This document shows positions 58,700 through 64,000 of a stretch of DNA of 64,000 nucleotides, piece by piece. The stretch's first letter is position 1. The number at the start of each line of letters is the position of its first letter. The DNA is from Streptomyces sp. NBC_01429 (GTDB taxonomy: Bacteria > Actinomycetota > Actinomycetes > Streptomycetales > Streptomycetaceae): the NCBI RefSeq assembly GCF_036231945.1, contig NZ_CP109599.1:682001-746000 (forward strand), given 5' to 3'. Under the pieces are notes generated by a model. The model did not search any database and was not told the origin of the DNA. It saw only the letters and a list, made by a program, of their open reading frames with translations. The translations under genes were made by a program, and so were the position numbers.

Positions 58700-58805
58700 T
58701 CCACATGTCCAACTCATCCTTAAATGGCCGGTTTGTCGGATGAATATTAGGGTGATGCGTGGCATGGCCCACTCAGGGCCATGGCATCTACCCGAGGAGC
58801 CGACG

Positions 58806-58979
58806 ATGCTTTCTCAGACCTTCAGGCCGGAAGAACTCACCCTGGACACAACGGCGCTGGGCACGGCGATGGCCGAACCCGAAGCCCCCGTCAGTGACGC
58901 TCCGGTCTACGCGCCGGAAGCGGGCGGCGTTCTGCTGCTGCTGGCCCTTCTCTCGCCGAAGGAGCCCAAGGACCGGTGA
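58806..58979 (+). CDS. Small peptide (57 residues), candidate precursor
   Basis: ATG 58806 with GAGGAG 6-7 nt upstream. The product has an acidic N-terminal two thirds (FRPEELTLDTTALGTAMAEP) and a short C-terminal tail with a glycine pair, a hydrophobic run and a basic end (APEAGGVLLLLALLSPKEPK). That split looks like the leader and core of a ribosomal peptide, though it has no Cys and few Ser/Thr in the tail. TAGGGT at 58748-58753 is a possible -10 in an A/T-rich stretch. Its stop overlaps the next start (GTGA). Confidence 0.6.
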   Translation: MLSQTFRPEELTLDTTALGTAMAEPEAPVSDAPVYAPEAGGVLLLLALLSPKEPKDR

Positions 58980-59734
58980 CCGGCGACCGGTCGCGGACCT
59001 CCTATCAGGTGTCGGCGGCCGGCCTGGCACGACGTACTCTCGGCGCCCTCCAGGGCGCCGGGAGTACGGCCATGGTCGCCGAACACGTCGAGCGCTCACC
59101 GGATCCCGGCGCGGCGCTGGCCGCCGTCCGGATCGTCGGTGCCGACGCCTTCGCCCCGGCCCTGCTGGCCGGCGCCGCGCTGCACGCGCGGGACGCGGAG
59201 GCCGTCGCGCTGTCCTTCACCGCGCTGCCCGCGACGGGCGGCGTTCCCGCACCGCCCGACGGGCCCGAGGCGGCCTGGCTGATGGCGTGGCGCGACTGGG
59301 CCACCGTCACCCTGCTGACCGCACTCACCGGCCGTGACACGGATGGAGTCACGGCGGAGCCGCCGGCCGCTCCCGCAGCCGGGGGCGGTGCCGACTGGGC
59401 CTCATGGTCGGTACGGATGGGGCAGTTGTGCACCCTGGCGCTCCCGGGTCTGGACGGTCCGGTGCACGAAGCGGCCAGGCGCGCGCCCCTGGCACTGGCG
59501 CGCGGGGCGACCCGAGCCACGCTGCGCCGGGACTATCCCACCGCCGCCCGCATCGCGCGCTGGCTGGCCTGGCTGCACGCCGAGGGGGTGGGGCTGCCGC
59601 TCGACCCGGCGCCGCTGGTGGAGCACATCGCTCTGATGGCGGCCGGTGACCGGACGGCGCTGGACACCGCGATCGCCCGCCGGACGCTCACCGGCCGGCC
59701 CGCGCACGAACCATCCGATCGGACCGGTACCTGA
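58976..59734 (+). CDS. Unknown helical protein of peptide operon
   Basis: A 252-residue soluble protein, Ala/Leu/Arg-rich and mainly helical, with no recognisable catalytic motif. Conserved-looking segments are WLMAWRDWATVTLL and DYPTAARIARWLAWLHAEGV. GTG 58976 overlaps the peptide stop and its own stop overlaps the next ATG (TGATG), so its production is tied to both. A binding or scaffold role is speculation. Confidence 0.6.
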   Translation: MTGDRSRTSYQVSAAGLARRTLGALQGAGSTAMVAEHVERSPDPGAALAAVRIVGADAFAPALLAGAALHARDAEAVALSFTALPATGGVPAPPDGPEAAWLMAWRDWATVTLLTALTGRDTDGVTAEPPAAPAAGGGADWASWSVRMGQLCTLALPGLDGPVHEAARRAPLALARGATRATLRRDYPTAARIARWLAWLHAEGVGLPLDPAPLVEHIALMAAGDRTALDTAIARRTLTGRPAHEPSDRTGT

Positions 59735-60678
59735 TGGCCATCTCCGTCACACGGCACGCCCACCGCATCACCACGCGCGCGCTGGGCTGGCTCCACACGC
59801 ACCGGGAACAGGGCGCGCTGCCGCCCGGCAGCACGGCGGAGCTGGCCGAGCCCGACACCGTCTACAAACCGCTGGGCGAGACCGGCCTGGCCGCCTCGCT
59901 CGTCCTGCGCGAGGCGGTGGCAGGCAGTACCGAACTCCGGCTGGCGCGCGAGCTGCTGGACTTCGGCTGGAAGCAGCTCGGCGGCGGCTCCATGCTGCAC
60001 GAACGGCTGCTGCGCTACCCGATGATGAGCGACCCGCTGGAGACCTACGCCCACTACGCCCGCTGCGGCTACCGCCACGAGTGCCTGGACCAGTTGCTGC
60101 GGCACACCACCTCGCTGCGCTCGGCCCGCGCGGCCGAGGTCCTGCCCAACCGGCGTCTCGCGGTCGCCAACGCGGCCCGGATCAGCGGCTTCGACCGGGG
60201 CGAGGGCGGTGCGGGGGATCGCGCCGAGGACGCGGACTGGGCCGGGCTGACGGCGGCGACCTGGCTGGGGGCGCTGCCCGAACCGTGGCTGATCGACTGG
60301 CTGACCGCGTACAGCATGACGCACACCGTCTTCCACATCACCGACTGGGGGCGGCTGCCCGCGCGGCTGCCCGACGACATCAGCCGGTACCTCACCCAGT
60401 GGCTGCCCGCGTGGATCGACATCTGGGCCGAGATCGGCGAATGGGACCTGGTGGCCGAGCTGCTGATCGTGGACAACTGCCTGCCCGAGCCGCTGGGCGA
60501 TCCGGCGGTCTGGGAGCTGCTCGCCGGGATCCAGCACGAGGACGGGCTGATGCCCCGGGACGGCCATCCGGTCACCGGCGACGACCGGGAGCGGTTCGGC
60601 GCGCACCACCACACCACCGTGGTCGCCGCCGTCGCCGGTACCCTCGCCGTCTCCCGTAATCTCGGGTCCCGCTCATGA
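59734..60678 (+). CDS. DUF6895-like protein
   Basis: A 314-residue soluble, mostly helical protein resembling an uncharacterised actinobacterial family (I believe DUF6895). Visible landmarks: ALGWLHTHREQGALPPGSTA, DTVYKPLGETGLAASLVLRE, MTHTVFHITDWGRLP, LLIVDNCLP and GAHHHTTVVA. The regularly spaced His, Asp and Trp suggest an alpha/alpha-barrel enzyme, but no reaction can be assigned. ATG 59734; its end overlaps the hydrolase start (ATGA). Confidence 0.7.
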   Translation: MAISVTRHAHRITTRALGWLHTHREQGALPPGSTAELAEPDTVYKPLGETGLAASLVLREAVAGSTELRLARELLDFGWKQLGGGSMLHERLLRYPMMSDPLETYAHYARCGYRHECLDQLLRHTTSLRSARAAEVLPNRRLAVANAARISGFDRGEGGAGDRAEDADWAGLTAATWLGALPEPWLIDWLTAYSMTHTVFHITDWGRLPARLPDDISRYLTQWLPAWIDIWAEIGEWDLVAELLIVDNCLPEPLGDPAVWELLAGIQHEDGLMPRDGHPVTGDDRERFGAHHHTTVVAAVAGTLAVSRNLGSRS

Positions 60679-61778
60679 CGGCGGGGGTCACCGGGACGGT
60701 GTACGAGGTGAAGACCCCGGACCGGCCGCCGCCGGCCGAGTGGGCCCGCGCTCCGGCCGCCGCGATCACGGCGGCGGCGCGCGGCGCCAGCGGGGTGGCC
60801 GTCGCGCTGCGCCAGGGCGAGCGGTGGGCCGTCGTGACGCACGGCGGTACGGCGCACGGCGGCGGCGTCCCCGTCACGGCCGACACTTCGTTCGAGATCG
60901 GCTCGGTCACCAAGTGCCTCACCGCGCTGCTGCTCGCCGAACAGGTCGCGCGCGGCGAGCTGGCGTACGGCGATCCCCTCGCCCGGTTCCTGCCGTCCGG
61001 CGCGCTCCCCCGGACTCCCGGCGGATCCATCACCCCGCTCCATCTGGCCACCCACACCTCGGGGCTGCCCCGGCTGCCGCCCGGCTTCCTCGCCGCCGCC
61101 GCGCCCCGGTGGTTCAGCAATCCGTACGCCGGCTTCTCCGCGGACGACCTGCTGTGCTCCCTGGCCAGGACCCGTACCCACGTACGGCCGGGCGAGCGGG
61201 TGCGCTACTCCAACTTCGGGGTCGGGCTGCTCGGTGAGCTGCTGGTCCGGGCCGCGCCGGACCGCCCGGGAGGGCGGTGGGGCTACGGTGAACTCCTCGC
61301 GGCCAGGGTGCTGGCGCCGCTCGGACTGCGCCGTACCGGGTGCGCGGCGGAGGGCGTGGGGGCGGTCGGCTACTGGCACGGCCGGGCCCGGCCGCCCTGG
61401 CTGATCCCGGGGCTGGCCGGGGCCGGCGCGGCGCGCTCCTGCGCGCGCGACCTGCTCACGCTGCTCGACGCGCTGACCGACCCGGCGGGGGCGCCGGGGG
61501 ACGGTGGGCTGCGGGCGGCACTGGCCGATGTCACGCGCCCCCGGCTCGCGCTGGGGGGCGGCGCCCGGCGGCTGGGGCTGGTCTGGAACATCCGGGTCCG
61601 GCCGGGCGGCGACCTCTACCACCACTCCGGCGGCACGCGCGGGTTCAGCGCGTTCGCCGGATTCTGTCCGACGCGCAGGACCGCTGTGGTCGCCCTGGCG
61701 AACACGGGGCCGGCCGCCGACGGGAGCTTCATCCAGAGCGCCTACTCCGTGCTGCGCGCGCTGTCGACCCCGAGCTGA
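60675..61778 (+). CDS. Serine beta-lactamase-like hydrolase (class C fold)
   Basis: A 367-residue cytosolic protein of the beta-lactamase/transpeptidase family: SVTK (Ser nucleophile and Lys) near residue 78, YSN at about 178, and HSGG replacing KTG near 318. There is no signal peptide, so cell-wall action is unlikely; relatives act as esterases, amidases or peptidases. As the last gene of the overlapping operon it might cleave or modify the peptide product. Confidence 0.88.
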   Translation: MTAGVTGTVYEVKTPDRPPPAEWARAPAAAITAAARGASGVAVALRQGERWAVVTHGGTAHGGGVPVTADTSFEIGSVTKCLTALLLAEQVARGELAYGDPLARFLPSGALPRTPGGSITPLHLATHTSGLPRLPPGFLAAAAPRWFSNPYAGFSADDLLCSLARTRTHVRPGERVRYSNFGVGLLGELLVRAAPDRPGGRWGYGELLAARVLAPLGLRRTGCAAEGVGAVGYWHGRARPPWLIPGLAGAGAARSCARDLLTLLDALTDPAGAPGDGGLRAALADVTRPRLALGGGARRLGLVWNIRVRPGGDLYHHSGGTRGFSAFAGFCPTRRTAVVALANTGPAADGSFIQSAYSVLRALSTPS

Positions 61779-62093
61779 TCCAAGGGTTCCCCCTCAACTC
61801 GTATTCAGGGGCATACCGGATGTTCACCAGCCGTCGCAGCGGTCATCGTTGAGGTCATGAAACGACATCAGCGGACCGCGTCGCGGCCGAGCACCTTACG
61901 CACGGGCGGACCGGGGACGGGGCGCGGGCCGACCCACCGCGCCTCCACCGGACGGGTCCGCCCGCTAGCCGTGCGGCGGCCGGTGGAGTCTAGTGGGGCG
62001 TACAGCCGTGGCCGGCGCGTGGTCGTCCCGAGACCGTCACCGCGCGAGAGGCCACCGGCGGCCGCTCAGAGGTACTCACCCGCGGGAGCCGTG
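61779..62093. other. Intergenic region
   Basis: A 315-bp gap. An ATG at 61857 is in frame with the next gene but the added 79 residues are Arg/Pro-rich and lack a ribosome site, so I treat it as non-coding. Nothing else is seen. Confidence 0.5.
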
Positions 62094-62621
62094 ATGCCAT
62101 CAGTCAACTCCGGCGCGACGCCGGCCGCGCCGTCCGATCCAGCACCCGGCGCGGCCTCCGGTCCCGGGCGCACGCGGCGCGTGCTGCGTGCCCTGGCGCG
62201 GCTGGTGGCCGCCGCCGCCCTCGCCTGGGACGCGTATCTGCACGCGCACCTCGCCGACCGGTACGACGCGGTCTCCGGGAGCATCGGCCAGGGCGACCTC
62301 TTCCGTATCGAGGCGGGGCTGGCCGCGCTCGCCGCGCTGCTGGTGCTGGCCTGGCGCCGGGTGCCGGGCGATCTGTTCGCCTGGGTCGTCGCCGCCGGTG
62401 GTCTGGCGCTGCTGCTGATCTACCGCTATGTCGACGTGGGCGCCCTGGGCCCCTTCCCGAACATGTACGAGCCCCACTGGTACACCGACAAGCGGCTGGC
62501 CGTCATCGCGCAGGCGATCGCCGTCCTCGCCACCATCTATCTGCTGCTCACCCCGGTGCGCCGGACCCGAAGACGCGGCGCGCACGCGGCGGGACGAAGA
62601 CGCGGCCGCCGGTCCGGCTGA
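62094..62621 (+). CDS. Small integral membrane protein
   Basis: A 175-residue protein with four helices (LARLVAAAALAWDAYLHAHL, AGLAALAALLVLAW, LFAWVVAAGGLALLLIY, AVIAQAIAVLATIYLLL) and a basic tail. GGGAG is 6 nt before ATG 62094. The segment FPNMYEPHWYTDK between helices 3 and 4 is polar and may be conserved. Function unknown. Confidence 0.75.
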   Translation: MPSVNSGATPAAPSDPAPGAASGPGRTRRVLRALARLVAAAALAWDAYLHAHLADRYDAVSGSIGQGDLFRIEAGLAALAALLVLAWRRVPGDLFAWVVAAGGLALLLIYRYVDVGALGPFPNMYEPHWYTDKRLAVIAQAIAVLATIYLLLTPVRRTRRRGAHAAGRRRGRRSG

Positions 62622-62669
62622 CCCGGGGCCTCCCGTCCGGATCTTGCCGTGCGGCGGCGGGGGCCGGTC

Positions 62670-63470
62670 TCACCCGACCGTGACGGCCCGGAAGCGGCGC
62701 AGGGCGAGCAGCATGAACGCGGCCGTGATCGCGGTGGCGGAGAGCAGCGCGTAGGGCAGCGCGTGCACGACGGGCCACGCGTCGCCGACCGGGATGCCGC
62801 CCGGGGGCGGGTTGCCGAAGAGCCGGCGCACGGCGGTCGCGACGGCCGAGATCGGGTTCCACTCAGCGACGGTACGGAGCGGACCGGGCATCGTGGCCGT
62901 GGAGACGAAGGACGACGAGACGAAGGTGACGGGGAACAGCCAGATGAGACCGGCGCTCTGCGCCACCTCGACGCTGCGCGCCATCAGCCCGATGGTGGCT
63001 CCCACCCAGGACATCGCGAAGGCGAAGAAGAGGATGAGCAGATAGGCACCCATCATGGCGCCGAGGGAGCCGGCGACGCGCCACCCCACCAGCAGCCCGC
63101 ACAGGGAGGTGACCACCAGGGTGACCGTACTCATGATCAGGTCGGAGAGCGTTCTGCCGAGGATCACGGCCATGCGCGGCATGGGCAGCGAGCGGAAGCG
63201 GTCCACGATGCCCTTGTCCATGTCGTGGGCCAGCCCCAGCGCGGTGAAGGCCGCGTTGAAGGTGACGGCCTGGGCGAAGATGCCTCCCATCAGGAAGGTG
63301 CGGTAGTCGCCGCCGCCCAGACTGCCGCCGAAGACGTAGGCGAGCAGCAGGACGAACATGACGGGCTGGACGAGGGCGGCGATCACCGATCCCGGAGTGC
63401 GCCGCAGATTGAGCAGATTGCGCCAGGCGATGATCGACGCGTCGCGCGCCACCCGGGTCATGGACGCCAT
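62670..63470 (-). CDS. ABC-2 type transporter permease (DrrB-like)
   Basis: A 266-residue permease with six helices and an N-terminal segment (RNLLNLRRTPGSVIAALVQP) typical of DrrB-family drug exporters. ATG 63470 overlaps the ATPase gene by 13 bp, so the two are coupled. Confidence 0.93.
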   Translation of the reverse strand: MASMTRVARDASIIAWRNLLNLRRTPGSVIAALVQPVMFVLLLAYVFGGSLGGGDYRTFLMGGIFAQAVTFNAAFTALGLAHDMDKGIVDRFRSLPMPRMAVILGRTLSDLIMSTVTLVVTSLCGLLVGWRVAGSLGAMMGAYLLILFFAFAMSWVGATIGLMARSVEVAQSAGLIWLFPVTFVSSSFVSTATMPGPLRTVAEWNPISAVATAVRRLFGNPPPGGIPVGDAWPVVHALPYALLSATAITAAFMLLALRRFRAVTVG

Positions 63471-64000
63471 GCCGCCTCCTCGTCGGTGGGGGCGCCGGCG
63501 GCGGGGACCGCGGCGAGGGTGAGTGTCCGCGGGTCGGTGTCCTGTCCGGCGGGGGCGGGCGGGCTCGGGGCGGCCTCCTGTCCGGTGAGGGCGAGGAAGG
63601 CGTCGTCCAGAGTGGGAGGGGCGAGTTCCACGTCGTGTACGGCGACGTTCGCCAGCCGCAGTCGGCCGAGCGCGTATTCGAGGGTCTCGGCGCCGTAGTC
63701 GGTGGTGACGGTGAACCGTCCGGTGCGCCGGTCGAGATCCGGTTCGTGGGCGCCCAGGGAGCGGAGCACCTCGTAGGCGCGGGAGCGGGCGGCCGGGTCG
63801 GGGACGGTCAGCGCCAGCCGCTCGCCCCCGACGCGTGCCTTCAGTTCGGCGGCGGAGCCCCGGGCGATCACCCGGCCGCTGTCGATCACGAGGATGGAGT
63901 CGGCCAGCTGGTCGGCCTCTTCCAGGTACTGCGTGGTGAGCAGGACGGTGGTGCCCGCGTCCACGAGTTCTCTGATGGACGCCCAGGTGTCCGACCTGCC
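63458..64000 (-). CDS. ABC transporter ATP-binding protein (DrrA-like), cut by window edge
   Basis: C-terminal 180 residues of a DrrA-type ATPase; Walker A, signature and Walker B lie beyond 64000. Visible are the H-loop region (GTTVLLTTQYLEEADQLADS, with Gln in place of the common His), GRVIARGSAAELK and a DUF4162-like tail (TLDDAFLALTG). Pairs with the permease as a DrrAB-type exporter. Confidence 0.92.
   Translation of the reverse strand, partial: GRSDTWASIRELVDAGTTVLLTTQYLEEADQLADSILVIDSGRVIARGSAAELKARVGGERLALTVPDPAARSRAYEVLRSLGAHEPDLDRRTGRFTVTTDYGAETLEYALGRLRLANVAVHDVELAPPTLDDAFLALTGQEAAPSPPAPAGQDTDPRTLTLAAVPAAGAPTDEEAAWRP

Noticed and set aside
55643..58765. 1,040-codon open frame on the minus strand
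   Set aside because: It lies antisense to the APC permease and the 129-residue protein; composition is biased and no motif is present.
61857..62093. 79-residue N-terminal extension of the small membrane protein
   Set aside because: No ribosome site at ATG 61857, and the residues are Arg/Pro-rich; ATG 62094 has a good GGGAG.

Overview
The window is high-GC DNA from a Streptomyces-like actinomycete. Evidence: strong G/C third-position bias, a modular type I polyketide synthase (PKS), many GTG starts, ATGA/GTGA start-stop overlaps, a WhiB-family protein and secreted hydrolases. I see no tRNA, rRNA or CRISPR array.

Region 1 (1-25.4 kb) is part of a glycosylated polyketide gene cluster, cut by the left edge. 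On the minus strand, a 4,095-residue PKS (loading KSQ-AT-ACP; module 1 KS-AT-KR-ACP; module 2 KS-AT-DH-ACP) is followed by a second PKS that runs off the window. Divergent from it is a putative Fe(II)/2-oxoglutarate dioxygenase. Next comes a tight minus-strand operon (MbtH-like protein, type II thioesterase, glycosyltransferase, RmlC-like 5-epimerase, 4-ketoreductase). Plus-strand 2,3-dehydratase and 3-ketoreductase genes follow, then a short coupled ORF and a sulfotransferase. The sugar genes fit an L-2,6-dideoxyhexose; the first steps (thymidylyltransferase, 4,6-dehydratase) are not in the window. Three intergenic regions carry one 23-25 bp element (CCGTAAC..GCGG..GATCGC-like), oriented toward the genes it precedes: a candidate cluster-specific operator. 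A secreted trypsin-like protease fused to unrelated DNA marks the edge.

Region 2 (25.5-52.8 kb) is an accessory, decaying region. It holds an MFS/AraC pair, FKBP, an IPNS-type oxygenase, and a run of broken genes (PabAB-, DXS-, hydrolase-, XRE-, lipoprotein-, GH62- and IS5-like). It also holds an alpha-galactosidase with a perfect CebR-type box, a YdeP-like molybdoenzyme, an aldo/keto reductase, a TetR-MMPL pair, and an IS3-family element that truncated an M56 peptidase next to its BlaI-type repressor. A BlaI-flanked run (DedA, two PAP2, response regulator, histidine kinase) and two membrane proteins follow. Remnants of the 3' end of a pirin gene lie at 28.0 and 41.2 kb, in the same orientation as the intact pirin gene at 52.9-53.8 kb. 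This suggests repeated insertion or duplication at that locus.

Region 3 (52.9-64 kb) looks like stable chromosome: pirin, WhiB-like protein, DUF5709-like protein, an anti-sigma-type ATPase, an APC permease and a DrrAB-type ABC exporter cut by the right edge. It also contains a four-gene, fully overlapping operon (57-residue peptide, unknown helical protein, DUF6895-like protein, serine beta-lactamase-like hydrolase). That operon resembles a peptide-maturation system and is the best candidate here for an undescribed pathway.
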